Assembly: GCA_039679645.1 (NCBI GenBank)
Contig: JBDKUO010000039.1
Coordinates: forward strand, 62,001-126,000
From: Armatimonadota bacterium
Lineage (GTDB): Bacteria > Armatimonadota > UBA5829
Direction of reading: 5' to 3'
Length of the DNA stretch: 64,000 nt
The number at the start of each line of letters is the position of its first letter. Position 1 is the stretch's first letter. The translations under genes and the position numbers were made by a program. This document shows positions 31,045-39,877 of the stretch, piece by piece. Below the pieces are notes generated by a model. The model saw nothing but the letters and a program-made list of their open reading frames with translations, searched no databases and had not been told where the DNA came from.

Positions 31045-33347
31045 TTTTGACTAGACCCCTCGTAATAGACCCATCGCTGCGACCCCTTGAGGTGGAACAG
31101 AGTGACCAGCAGCACGATCAGGAAAAGTATCCACGCCATGGCCGAGCCGTAGCCCATCTTCATCCACTCGAACGAGTTCTTCCAGAGGTAGAGTGCGTAG
31201 AAGAGCGTCGAGTCCTCAGGCCCGCCGTTCGTCATGATATAAGCCTGCGTGAACATCTGCAGTGAATACATCGTGCCCACTACGAGCTGGTAGAATATCG
31301 CAGGTGTGAGCAGCGGCAGTGTGACGTGCCTGAATACTTTCCAAGGACCTGCTCCGTCGAGCTTAGCAGCCTCGTATAGTTCCTCGGGGATTCCCTGGAG
31401 CGCGGCAAGGTAGACTATCATCGCACCGCCGACTCCCCAGAACCCCATTATGATGAACGCCGGCATCGACCATGCCGGGTCCAGCAGCCAGCTCGGCGGG
31501 TTCGCCCATATCGGCAGCCAGGCTAAGTGGCCGTTTGAGATGCCGGGAATGATATTGAGGGTTAAAAGTTTATTGAGAATGCCTGTAGTCGGGTTAAACA
31601 CAAACAGCCAGAGCATGGACGTCGCGACGCCCGAGATCACCACCGGCAGATAATACATAGTGCGGAAAAGGCGTATCCCCAGGACTTTCTGGTTCATCAG
31701 GACCGATACTCCCAGCCCGCCCACGATCGCAAGCGGAATACTGAAGACCGCATAATAGCCTGTGACCCACAGGGCTTTGAAGAACCTTGAGTCTGCGGTG
31801 AACAGGTCTGAATAGTTGCGCAGCCCGATGAAGTGGGCTGGGGAAAGCGCGTCCCATTTGCTGAAGCTGATCACCAGCGACGCAAGCATTGCGCCTAGAG
31901 TGAAAACCAGAAAACCGACTATCCACGGTGAGGCGAACAGATAAAACGTCGCAGCTTCTTTTCGAGCCGACCTGCTTCCGTGCGTATGTTTGCGGACGTA
32001 GATTACAACCCCAACAAGTGTGATAGCCAGAGCGCTGAATGCAATGATTCCCAGTGTCTTCCATGGCACGACCGGGAACCGGGCCATGCTTTCTGTGGCC
32101 TTAGCCAGAATCTTGTCGGCAGACTTTGCGGATGCATCCAATGCAGCCCCCGGCGCTGCCTGGCCTTTCAGAGCTCTTTCGATATTTCGAGCGAGAGTGT
32201 CCGAAACTTCCTGCCAGCCCGGCACTATCGGGATGGTGCGGCCATAAGGTATCTGGTCTACAAATGCGCGTGTGATCGGGTCGGAATAGAACTCCGGCCT
32301 GTGCGCTACCGACACCCTTGCCGGTATTCGACCGGCCACTTTGCATATAGCGGCAAGCTGCTCCGGGCTGGATGCGAATTTTATGAATTTCCAGGCGGCC
32401 TCGCGGTGCTTGCTGCCCCTGGGGATTATGAGAGAGTTGCCTACCACTTCAATCGCCGGTTTGTCCTTATAAGGAATCCCGGCTACTCCGTAGTCAAGCT
32501 TAGGGAAATATTTTTTCAGGTCAGGTATGCGAAACGGGCTGTCTATGCGCATCGCGACCATTTCCTGGCCGAATGGGTCCTGTGTGGCTCCCTTGAAGTT
32601 TGCAGAAAAAGTCTGCAGCGCCTTTACTCCGCCTGCTTCGCGATCAAGGAAAGACTTCATCCATGTCAGCGCCCAGACGCCTTCCGGGCTGTTAAATATA
32701 GCTTTCTTGCCGTCTTTCGATAGCAGCTCACCATTGGACTGCCAGAGATACATGGTGAAGTTGTTTGGATTATATAGAAAGTCAGCATAGCCTATGCGCT
32801 CGATCCGGCCTTTGGAGTCACGCTTGGTGAGCTTCATTGCATAGTCTTCGAGTTGTGCCCATGTTTGTGGAGGTTTGTTAGGGTTTAGCCCGGCTATCTT
32901 GAACAGCCTCTTGTTATAAAAGAGCGCATTGGGGCTTAGGACCCAGGGCACACCATACAGCTTGCCTGCATAGGTGTTTTGTTCCAGTCCAACTTTGTAG
33001 AAATCTTTGAGGTCAAACTTATCCCGCCCTATCAGGTCATCGAGTGGCTCAAGGCCGCCGCGAGACATCAGCTCACCGCCAAGATGCGCGTAAAAACGCA
33101 CCACATCCGGCGGCACTCCTCCCGCCACCGAGAGTATCAGCTTTTGCTCCACATACTTTTGCGGAACAAGCATCGCGTTGACCTTGATGTCCGGGTTTTG
33201 CTTCTCAAAGTCGGCGATCATCTTCTCGTATGCTGCGCGCTCGTCCTGTGAAGCTCCGTACCAGAAGACAATCGTCTCCTTCGCCTGCGCTGCAAGCGGG
33301 AGAGCAAATAAAAGGATAGTTGTGATAAGTAATAGTCGAGTTCTCAT
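31041..33347 (-). CDS. fusion of sugar-binding protein (family 1) with MalF/UgpA-type permease
   Basis: 768 residues. Signal peptide about 1-22 (MRTRLLL...AAQA). Residues ~25-405 are a family 1 solute-binding protein (VFWYGASQDERAAYE, ADFEKQNPDIKV, ALFYNKRLFKIAGL, PQTWAQLEDYA). A first membrane helix about 430-450 leads to a six-helix permease (about 460-768) with its EAA loop, EELYEAAKLDGAGPWKVF. The binding domain has no lipobox cysteine and is instead tethered by the permease. ATG 33347 is used; an ATG 30 nt upstream has no binding site. The reading frame is continuous, with no sign of a sequencing join. Confidence 0.9.
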   Translation of the reverse strand: MRTRLLLITTILLFALPLAAQAKETIVFWYGASQDERAAYEKMIADFEKQNPDIKVNAMLVPQKYVEQKLILSVAGGVPPDVVRFYAHLGGELMSRGGLEPLDDLIGRDKFDLKDFYKVGLEQNTYAGKLYGVPWVLSPNALFYNKRLFKIAGLNPNKPPQTWAQLEDYAMKLTKRDSKGRIERIGYADFLYNPNNFTMYLWQSNGELLSKDGKKAIFNSPEGVWALTWMKSFLDREAGGVKALQTFSANFKGATQDPFGQEMVAMRIDSPFRIPDLKKYFPKLDYGVAGIPYKDKPAIEVVGNSLIIPRGSKHREAAWKFIKFASSPEQLAAICKVAGRIPARVSVAHRPEFYSDPITRAFVDQIPYGRTIPIVPGWQEVSDTLARNIERALKGQAAPGAALDASAKSADKILAKATESMARFPVVPWKTLGIIAFSALAITLVGVVIYVRKHTHGSRSARKEAATFYLFASPWIVGFLVFTLGAMLASLVISFSKWDALSPAHFIGLRNYSDLFTADSRFFKALWVTGYYAVFSIPLAIVGGLGVSVLMNQKVLGIRLFRTMYYLPVVISGVATSMLWLFVFNPTTGILNKLLTLNIIPGISNGHLAWLPIWANPPSWLLDPAWSMPAFIIMGFWGVGGAMIVYLAALQGIPEELYEAAKLDGAGPWKVFRHVTLPLLTPAIFYQLVVGTMYSLQMFTQAYIMTNGGPEDSTLFYALYLWKNSFEWMKMGYGSAMAWILFLIVLLVTLFHLKGSQRWVYYEGSSQK

Positions 33348-33427
33348 ATAGTCATCCAATATAGTTGAAAATCTCATTTATGTAAACACTACGATGGGCC
33401 ATATTGCCCAGTTCCCGGCGTCTACAA

Positions 33428-33456
33428 TTGACAATGACGCAACTGCTGTGTTAGAT
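33428..33456 (+). promoter_or_regulatory. promoter TTGACA-N17-TTAGAT almost abutting a start codon
   Basis: TTGACA 33428-33433, TTAGAT 33451-33456. The predicted start of transcription (about 33463) lies only a few nt before the ATG at 33467, and no Shine-Dalgarno sequence is present. Confidence 0.6.
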
Positions 33457-33466
33457 TGGCCCTGCA

Positions 33467-34867
33467 ATGAAACTGCGTATTAGCTTAATCCTCTGTATGT
33501 TATTATCGGCATATGCCGCCTCGTTTGCTCAGGATACTGTCGGCGAGCCGGATGTCGTGCGCCCGCAGCCAGTCTGCATCAGCGACCAGCCGGAGAAAAT
33601 TAGCGTTGAAGCCCGAGAGTGGGGGCTGCTGGGGTCGAAGATATGGGCTGACGGCAATGTGCTTTTTCAGCGCGGTTCGACTCGACTGCGAGCATCAACG
33701 GCCGAGTATGACTATAACACTCGCACGGGCACGATGCGCGATGTTATTTTTACAACATGCACTGCAAAAAGGCCGGACTATCATCTTCGAGCAAGTGAAG
33801 TGACTCTGTTGCCGAACAGAAAACTTCGCGCCCGCAATGCATCTCTCTATTTGGGCAATTTAAGGGTGTTGACGCTGCCTTCGATAAAGCTCAGAACGGG
33901 TGGGGCGAGTGCGTCCACAAATGTCTTTCCCACTCCCGGGTTCAACAAGGATGAGGGTTTTACGCTCTCGCAGGTCCTGCGAATAATCGACAACGATCAG
34001 TTCCATACAACAGCGGACATACGCCTTACCACTAAAGACGGCGTGCAGGGGCAGTTGAACGGTGAATATGGCATAGACGGCAATTTGGACCATTTCCCTG
34101 GGCGTTTCCTGACCTATGATTCGCTTCGCTCCAATGTTCTGGACCTGCCGAAGCAGCCTGTCGGAGGGTCATGTCCGCCCGAGATGCTTGAACCAACAGA
34201 TGCGGCTCGACTGAGAGGTTTCGGCAGTTTTACACTAAAGCAGCGGACCTATGACATTGAAAACGACAATCTAGTCGTATACAGGCAGCCTGAGCTTGGG
34301 CTTCGCTATATAGGCAGGCAGCTCAATTTCACCAAGACAAAACTCGACCCCAGACTGGACATTTATCCCGAGGTCATCGCATCATGGGGGCATTATAAAG
34401 AGGTGCCAAGTTCTGTCGGCTTTATTGATCGTGATCAGCTCGTAGCCACCGCGAGCTTGAACATAATTCCGCTTGGTCCGTCTACGACTCTTCAGCCGGT
34501 AATCTCGCATGCATGGTCGGCCTACAGCAATTCCGACAGCTATCAACAGTCTGCCTTCGCAGTTGATGCCAGCCATTTGTTTGTCAACTCATCGTTTGCG
34601 TCGATCAGATATATAGCCCGCAGCCAGAGCGGTGTGACACCCTTCCAGTTCGACGACGTGGATATCTATCACGAGTTTCAAGGCGCTTTTCAAGCCAACT
34701 TTAGTAAGCACACTATCGGATTGGTGCTGAGCTATGATATCGATAATGATGATTTCTATGACTGGGAGGCTGTGTATGGCTGGCGTAGTGATTGCCTGGC
34801 ATCCTGGATTCGCTGGAGCAACAGAATACAGCGGCTTTCGTTCCACGTTACGCTGATCAATCTATAA
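33467..34867 (+). CDS. LptD/OstA-like outer-membrane organic solvent tolerance protein
   Basis: 466 residues. Signal peptide about 1-21. An OstA/LptA-like beta domain (about 35-140) reads KISVEAREWGLLGSKIWADG-NVLFQ, RLRASTAEYDY and LRASEVTLLP, followed by a beta-rich barrel-like C-terminus ending in alternating strands (LVLSYDIDNDDFYDWEAVYGW). LptD inserts lipopolysaccharide into the outer membrane; this copy is much shorter than proteobacterial LptD, so it may export a different lipid or glycan. Its presence argues for a diderm envelope. mRNA appears nearly leaderless. Confidence 0.72.
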   Translation: MKLRISLILCMLLSAYAASFAQDTVGEPDVVRPQPVCISDQPEKISVEAREWGLLGSKIWADGNVLFQRGSTRLRASTAEYDYNTRTGTMRDVIFTTCTAKRPDYHLRASEVTLLPNRKLRARNASLYLGNLRVLTLPSIKLRTGGASASTNVFPTPGFNKDEGFTLSQVLRIIDNDQFHTTADIRLTTKDGVQGQLNGEYGIDGNLDHFPGRFLTYDSLRSNVLDLPKQPVGGSCPPEMLEPTDAARLRGFGSFTLKQRTYDIENDNLVVYRQPELGLRYIGRQLNFTKTKLDPRLDIYPEVIASWGHYKEVPSSVGFIDRDQLVATASLNIIPLGPSTTLQPVISHAWSAYSNSDSYQQSAFAVDASHLFVNSSFASIRYIARSQSGVTPFQFDDVDIYHEFQGAFQANFSKHTIGLVLSYDIDNDDFYDWEAVYGWRSDCLASWIRWSNRIQRLSFHVTLINL

Positions 34868-34939
34868 AGCAAGTGCTCAGAAATAATGAATGCCTACGCG
34901 TAATGCGAAGTAGATTGAGTGTAAATAGCGTCCTTTTTT

Positions 34940-34970
34940 CAGTCGGCGCAGGCCGACTTCGTGTTTTTTG
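34940..34970 (+). terminator. hairpin AGTCGGC-GCAG-GCCGACT with T-run, part of a dispersed cassette
   Basis: AGTCGGC (34941-34947), GCAG, GCCGACT (34952-34958), then TCGTGTTTTTT. It would end the LptD-like transcript. The same CAGTCGGCGCAGGCCGACTT word recurs at 58695. Confidence 0.6.
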
Positions 34971-35090
34971 TGGCTGTGACTTTAATCGCTGGGTTTGGCG
35001 TTTATCGCAATTGCCTCATACACTTCCAGGATTCCATTTTTTACCGATTGATGCTAAAATGACTGGTCGATTGCTGAAACGAGAGGTTTA

Positions 35091-35651
35091 ATGATGCACG
35101 TTCTAACTCAGGTGAGAAGTCGAAAACTGACAGGTTATCAGGCGTTGATCGCATCGCTTATCGGCGCTGCATTTACGGCTGTCTGCGCAAAGATTGTTTT
35201 TTATCTGCCGGTGAGCCCTGTGCCGGTGACCGGCCAGGTGTTTGCAGTTATATTCTGTGGAATGGTGCTTGGAAGCCGCCTTGGAGCGCTTTCGCAGATC
35301 GAGTATATTGCCATAGGGCTGATGGGCGCGCCTGTCTTTTGCGGCTCTTTGTCAGGCCCGATGATCCTTGCCGGGCCGACGGTCGGCTATCTTGTCGGGT
35401 TTGTCGCGGCTGCGTATATGGTCGGAAAGCTGATGGAGACACGTGTAGATGCATCCTTCAGATTTGCATGCGCGGCGGGGCTTATCGGAGTAGGGGTGAT
35501 ACATACACTCGGTGTCTGCTGGCTCGCTATATGGCCCGGACACCTGTTTGCCGGTTTGAGCGCATGGCTGGTCGGCGCAGTCCCATTTGTGGGCGTCGAT
35601 ATTGTCAAAGTTGTAATTGCGGCCAGGCTTTGTACTGTGAGGTCAAGGTAA
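35091..35651 (+). CDS. bioY: biotin ECF transporter S component BioY
   Basis: 186 residues, six hydrophobic segments. BioY hallmarks: ALIASLIGAAFTAVCA, PVSPVPVTGQVFAVIF, LGSRLGALSQIEYIAIGLMG and GPTVGYLVGF. It binds biotin and, with EcfT and two ATPases, imports it. No EcfA/EcfT genes are near, so it uses a shared module or works alone. Two ATGs at 35091 and 35094 follow GAGAGG; either is acceptable. The window also has birA, and no biotin synthesis gene is seen. Confidence 0.93.
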   Translation: MMHVLTQVRSRKLTGYQALIASLIGAAFTAVCAKIVFYLPVSPVPVTGQVFAVIFCGMVLGSRLGALSQIEYIAIGLMGAPVFCGSLSGPMILAGPTVGYLVGFVAAAYMVGKLMETRVDASFRFACAAGLIGVGVIHTLGVCWLAIWPGHLFAGLSAWLVGAVPFVGVDIVKVVIAARLCTVRSR

Positions 35652-35695
35652 ACTTACTCCGATATGATAGAGCGAATCGCAAACGTTTCAAATAT

Positions 35696-35810
35696 GTCAT
35701 TCCGAACTTGTAATCCGAATTGCAGAATTTGTTTATCAATAAGATGTAGTTGCAATTCGGATTAGTGATGAATCTGCTTTGAACCCTACGCCGGGAAAAA
35801 GCAGATTTCA
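35696..35810. repeat. GTCATTCCGA repeat, copy A with a 14-bp stem
   Basis: Starts GTCATTCCGAAC; includes TAATCCGAATTGCA (35712-35725) perfectly paired with 35752-35765, and the words GAATCTGCTTTGAACC and GCAGATTTC shared with copies at 37777 and 55770. No coding content. Confidence 0.6.
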
Positions 35811-35931
35811 AAATTTACGATAGTCGGGGGTATTCCTGCCCTCGACTTACGTATATATGATTGTATTGATTATTGTTTTTTGTGTTTCGGGGCGCTGACC
35901 TTGAACCTTAAATAGACTGAAACCGTCAACT

Positions 35932-37734
35932 ATGAAAAACATCGAACTTCTGGCTCCAGCAAAAGATCTTGAGTGCGGCCTCGCGGCGATAGACTGCGGT
36001 GCGGACGCAATATATATAGGCGCGCCGCGTTTCGGCGCAAGAGTGGCTGTCGGAAACAGCCTGGAAGACCTCGCGAGCCTTGCCGGACATGCGCACAAGT
36101 ATTGGGCAAAGGTATATGTGACCGTCAACACTCTGCTGCGCGATGACGAGATAGACGAAGCCCTGGCTCTGATCTCGCAGCTCTACGATATCGGCATAGA
36201 CGGACTCATCATACAAGACACCGGCCTGCTCGAGAGCGATCTACCTCCCATCCCGATCATCGCAAGCACGCAGATGCACAATAACACCCCGGAAAAAGTG
36301 TCATTCCTTGAAGATGTGGGCATAAACAGGGTGATCCTTGCGCGCGAGCTTGAGCTAGAGCAGATCAAAGCAATCCGTGCAGCGACAAATAACATTGAGC
36401 TGGAGTGCTTTGTGCATGGGGCGCTGTGTGTCTGTTACAGCGGTCAGTGCTACATGAGCTATGCCCTGGGCGGGCGAAGCGGCAATAGAGGCGAGTGCGC
36501 ACAGCCTTGCCGGAAGTCATACAGCCTGGTCGATAACCGGGGAAAGACAATAATCCCCGACAAACATTTGCTCTCGCTCAAAGACCTTAACCTCTCCGAG
36601 CACTTATCGGGCCTTATAGAGGCTGGAGTGAGTTCTTTTAAGATCGAGGGCAGGCTCAAGGACAGGTCTTACGTTACCAATGTGGTCTCTTTTTATCGAC
36701 ATAAGCTGGATGAGCTTGGCGTGAAGAGGTCGTCATCTGGCACGAGTCGGATTGATATTCGGCCCGATGTGAACAAGACTTTCAATCGGGGTTACACGAC
36801 TTACTTCCTGCACGGCCGCGATGAAGATATGGGTTCAATCGAAACGCCTAAGATGGTAGGCGAGCCTGTGGGCAAAGTGACATCGGTGAGCGCGCGCGGG
36901 GTGACAGTCGATGCGAATGTCTCTATGCACAACGGCGACGGCATCTGCTTTTTCGATCAATCAGGCGAGCTTCGTGGGAGCGTGATAAACGATGTCCGAG
37001 GCAGGACGATTATTCCGAACAAGCTCGACGGCATAGAAAAAGGCACTTATATCTATCGCAATCACGATCATGAATTTCTTATGCGACTGCAGAAGTCTAA
37101 GGCCGAAAGGCTTATTGAGGTCTCCATGACTTTGCATGAGACCGATGATGGCCTGAAACTGACTGTATCGGATGAGGGCGGCAACTCGGCTGAGTTTACA
37201 ATGGCCTGCGAGAAGGTCATTGCGCAAAAGCCGGAACAGGCTGTGGATAATATTCATAAACAGCTCGGCAAGTCCGGTGGAACGATCTTTGCATGCAAGA
37301 ACGTGAAGCTGGAGATTGACGATATTTACTTCATTCCGATATCGATTTTGAATGCTCTCCGGCGCGGCGTACTGGATGAACTTATCAAAGCGCGTGCGGC
37401 AAACAGTCCGATTGCTCACGGGGAAATCATCAGGAACGATGCGCCGTATCCGGGCACGTATTTATCTTATCTGGGCAATGTCCTGAACAGCCGCGCCAGG
37501 CAGTTTTATAATCGTCATGGAGTATCTTCTATCGAACCGGCAGCTGAATCCGGCTTGAATATGCATGGCCGCAAAGTTATGACTACTCGATATTGCATCA
37601 AACGTCAGGTCGGCCTTTGTGGTTCATCAAAGCGAGTGGTAGAGCCGATGTTTCTTGTCGATTCGGACGGGCATAAACTCGAACTGCGCTTTGACTGCTC
37701 CCGCTGCGAGATGGATATCTTGTTCTGCGGTTAA
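35932..37734 (+). CDS. U32 family peptidase (YhbU/RlhA-like)
   Basis: 600 residues. N-terminal TIM-barrel-like part: ELLAPAKDLECGLAAIDCGADAIY shows the family entry (given here in two pieces, ELLAPAKDLE and DCGADAIYIG). The signature FVHGALCVCYSGQCYMS, then GGRSGNRGECAQPCR, carries the conserved cysteines that hold an iron-sulfur cluster in RlhA. A C-terminal DUF3656-type extension follows. RlhA hydroxylates C2501 of 23S rRNA; other members are collagenase-type or tRNA-modifying. Start ATG 35932 lacks a clear Shine-Dalgarno sequence. Rare: the gene is preceded by a GTCATTCC repeat. Confidence 0.9.
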   Translation: MKNIELLAPAKDLECGLAAIDCGADAIYIGAPRFGARVAVGNSLEDLASLAGHAHKYWAKVYVTVNTLLRDDEIDEALALISQLYDIGIDGLIIQDTGLLESDLPPIPIIASTQMHNNTPEKVSFLEDVGINRVILARELELEQIKAIRAATNNIELECFVHGALCVCYSGQCYMSYALGGRSGNRGECAQPCRKSYSLVDNRGKTIIPDKHLLSLKDLNLSEHLSGLIEAGVSSFKIEGRLKDRSYVTNVVSFYRHKLDELGVKRSSSGTSRIDIRPDVNKTFNRGYTTYFLHGRDEDMGSIETPKMVGEPVGKVTSVSARGVTVDANVSMHNGDGICFFDQSGELRGSVINDVRGRTIIPNKLDGIEKGTYIYRNHDHEFLMRLQKSKAERLIEVSMTLHETDDGLKLTVSDEGGNSAEFTMACEKVIAQKPEQAVDNIHKQLGKSGGTIFACKNVKLEIDDIYFIPISILNALRRGVLDELIKARAANSPIAHGEIIRNDAPYPGTYLSYLGNVLNSRARQFYNRHGVSSIEPAAESGLNMHGRKVMTTRYCIKRQVGLCGSSKRVVEPMFLVDSDGHKLELRFDCSRCEMDILFCG

Positions 37735-37776
37735 AACCGGTCCGTTCATTATAAGGGCAACGTGCTTATATATATT

Positions 37777-37812
37777 GTCATTCCGAACAAATGTGAGGAA
37801 TCTGCTTTGAAC
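37777..37812. repeat. GTCATTCCGA repeat, copy B, adjoining a gene start
   Basis: GTCATTCCGAACAAATGTGAGGAATCTGCTTTGAACC-type sequence, the shortest of three copies. It ends within a few nt of the GGAG that serves the ahbC start. Confidence 0.6.
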
Positions 37813-37823
37813 CGGAGCGCGAA

Positions 37824-38987
37824 TTGATAGACATAACCAAACTATATTGCGGCAAAGCCACCACCGGCGACGCATTGCGATACGGCAGGGCGAGCCAAAG
37901 CGCGATGGCCAGGAAGCCGATTGTGGTGTGGAACTGCACGCGCAGGTGCAACCTCAAGTGCATCCACTGCTATGCCGACTCCGACAACAAAATCTACCCG
38001 AATGAGCTTACTTTCGATGAATCTCAGGCTATGATCCACGCCCTTGCGGACTTCGGCGCGCCTGTATTGCTCTTTTCGGGCGGCGAGCCACTGATCAGGG
38101 AAGATATCTTCGAGCACGCTGCGCTGGCTAATGAGCTGGGTATGCGGTCCGTAATCTCGACTAACGGCACTCTCATCACGGAGAAGATGGCCAAGCGCAT
38201 CAAGCAGACGGGGTTCGGCTATGTCGGGATCAGCCTGGACGGCATCGGCGAGCAAAACGATAACTTCAGAGGCAAATCAGGCGCATTCGAGGCGGCTATG
38301 CGCGGGTTCGACAACTGCGTGGCCGCCGGTCAGAAATGTGGCCTCAGACTAACGCTTACCCGGCACAACTATGAGCAGCTCGACGCTATATTTGACTTCA
38401 TCGAGGAGCATCACATTCCAAGGGCGTGTTTCTATCACCTCGTCTACACAGGCCGCGGCAGCTCTATCAAGAAAGCAGACCTTACGCACGAGCAGACAAG
38501 ATCAGCAGTCGATAAGATCATAGACCGCACTGCCGACTTTTCCCGCCGTGGGCTGAATATCGACATCCTTACTGTAGACAACCACTCCGACGGGCCATAT
38601 CTGTATATGCGCATGCTCCGTGAAGGATCGAGCAGAGCCGAAGATGTCTTAAAGCTGTTGCGGACCAACGGCGGCAACAGTTCCGGGATAAGCATCGCCT
38701 GTGTGGACAACGAGGGCAATGTCCATGCCGATCAGTTCTGGCGGCATTACTCATTCGGCAATGTCCGCGAAAGGGCTTTCGGCGAGATCTGGCATGACAC
38801 ATCCGACACGCTTATGGCAGGTCTCAAAAATCGCAAGCCGCTGCTCACGGGCAGATGCGGCAAGTGCAAGTGGCTGGATATCTGCAACGGAAACTTCCGC
38901 GTCCGCGCAGAGGCTGTGCACAATAATACCTGGGCACCAGACCCGGCGTGCTATCTGACTGATGAAGAAACAGGCATTATAAATTAA
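37824..38987 (+). CDS. ahbC: AhbC-like radical SAM enzyme, 12,18-didecarboxysiroheme deacetylase
   Basis: 387 residues. TTG start with GGAG 6 nt upstream; the N-terminus ITKLYCG and GDALRYGR match AhbC. Radical-SAM cluster C42-x3-C46-x2-C49 in RRCNLKCIHC, then LLFSGGEPL, a C-terminal SPASM-like set with GRCGKCKWLDICNG and DPACYL. AhbC removes the two acetate side chains of didecarboxysiroheme to give iron-coproporphyrin III in the siroheme-dependent heme route of sulfate reducers and archaea; relatives include NirJ. No AhbA, B or D is present, so the route is completed elsewhere or the enzyme does something else. Confidence 0.84.
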   Translation: MIDITKLYCGKATTGDALRYGRASQSAMARKPIVVWNCTRRCNLKCIHCYADSDNKIYPNELTFDESQAMIHALADFGAPVLLFSGGEPLIREDIFEHAALANELGMRSVISTNGTLITEKMAKRIKQTGFGYVGISLDGIGEQNDNFRGKSGAFEAAMRGFDNCVAAGQKCGLRLTLTRHNYEQLDAIFDFIEEHHIPRACFYHLVYTGRGSSIKKADLTHEQTRSAVDKIIDRTADFSRRGLNIDILTVDNHSDGPYLYMRMLREGSSRAEDVLKLLRTNGGNSSGISIACVDNEGNVHADQFWRHYSFGNVRERAFGEIWHDTSDTLMAGLKNRKPLLTGRCGKCKWLDICNGNFRVRAEAVHNNTWAPDPACYLTDEETGIIN

Positions 38988-38990
38988 GAG

Positions 38991-39029
38991 TTGCTGTTGA
39001 ACCAAGCACATGGTAAAATCCATACCATG
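38991..39029 (+). promoter_or_regulatory. promoter and palindromic operator of a toxin-antitoxin pair
   Basis: TTGCTG (38991-38996), 17 nt, TAAAAT (39014-39019). The -10 lies inside an inverted repeat CATGGTA-N7-TACCATG (39009-39029), a typical place for antitoxin self-repression. Confidence 0.6.
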
Positions 39030-39051
39030 TAAAATCGACAGAGGTATGGCA

Positions 39052-39300
39052 ATGAATGATGCGCAGTTGCTTGAGCGAATAGTAATTAATCCTAAGGTGA
39101 TGCTGGGTAAGCCAGTTATTAAAGGAACCCGCTTGACGGTCGAGTACATTATCGACCGCCTTGCGCATGACGCATCAAAAGATGATCTGATCGAGGAATA
39201 TGAAGGACTCGTCCCGGATGATATAAGCGCTTGCCTGCTGTTTGCACGTAAGTCTCTGTCCGAAACGGACTACCTGCCGCTGTTGGCAGAGGCATCATAA
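39052..39300 (+). CDS. DUF433 antitoxin-like protein
   Basis: 82 residues. The block VMLGKPVIKGTRLTVEYIIDRL is the DUF433 winged-helix signature (shown here as GKPVIKGTRLTVE), common in antitoxins paired with PIN-like DUF5615 toxins. ATG 39052 has GAGG 7 nt upstream; the upstream ATG lies within the promoter. Its stop overlaps the toxin start by one base (TAATG), as expected for a coupled pair. The toxin is interrupted, so the antitoxin may be a relic or still regulate the operator. Confidence 0.85.
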   Translation: MNDAQLLERIVINPKVMLGKPVIKGTRLTVEYIIDRLAHDASKDDLIEEYEGLVPDDISACLLFARKSLSETDYLPLLAEAS

Positions 39301-39653
39301 TGCGGTTCATAGTGGATGAATGCACTGGGCCTGCAGTTGCACGCTGGTTGCGAGAAGAAGGCCACGATGTCTAACAGGCACGTGGAATAGATGACGACGT
39401 AGTGCTCGAAAAGGCACATGTCGAAGAAAGAATACTTGTTACCAACGACAAGGACTTTGGTGAAAAAATCTACAGGGATGGCAAGCTCCATAGCGGCATA
39501 ATTTTGCTTAGGTTGCGCGATCAGAAAGCATCTGCAAAAGTTGCGGCTGTAATGGGACTTCTTACTTACCATTCAAAAAGGATTGAAAATGCATTTGTGA
39601 TAGTCACTGAAAAAGAAGTGCGTTTCGCAAAACTGCATAATGCTAATCAGTAA
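39300..39653 (+). pseudogene. DUF5615 PIN-like toxin with in-frame TAA
   Basis: One continuous frame from ATG 39300 encodes a protein beginning MRFIVDE, reaching EEGHDV, then TAA at 39372-39374, and continuing as RGIDDDVVLEKAHVEERI and LVTNDKDFGEKIY to the stop at 39653. The family normally has a residue there (often V, Y or F). The downstream part could be restarted at GTG 39402, but it would lack the first active-site aspartate (VDE). The coding pattern after the stop is intact, so the nonsense change looks recent; a sequencing error is the alternative. Confidence 0.82.
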
Positions 39654-39877
39654 CCTTACCCAATTACCCCAATTCCACCCCTATCATCTTGCTGGTGTTA
39701 TATGCCGAGTGTTAAGCGTTGCAATATCACCGATGTGAACAATAACTTGTAATTTCCTGTTGCCTTTCCAAGCTCAGCATGCTAAAGTAGTCAAAGCGCA
39801 TGAGGTTGTAACTCCAGCCTCTCCGCCAGTGGAATTAATGGCATGTTTGTGTTCATGCCGGTTATTGAGGGGACGAA

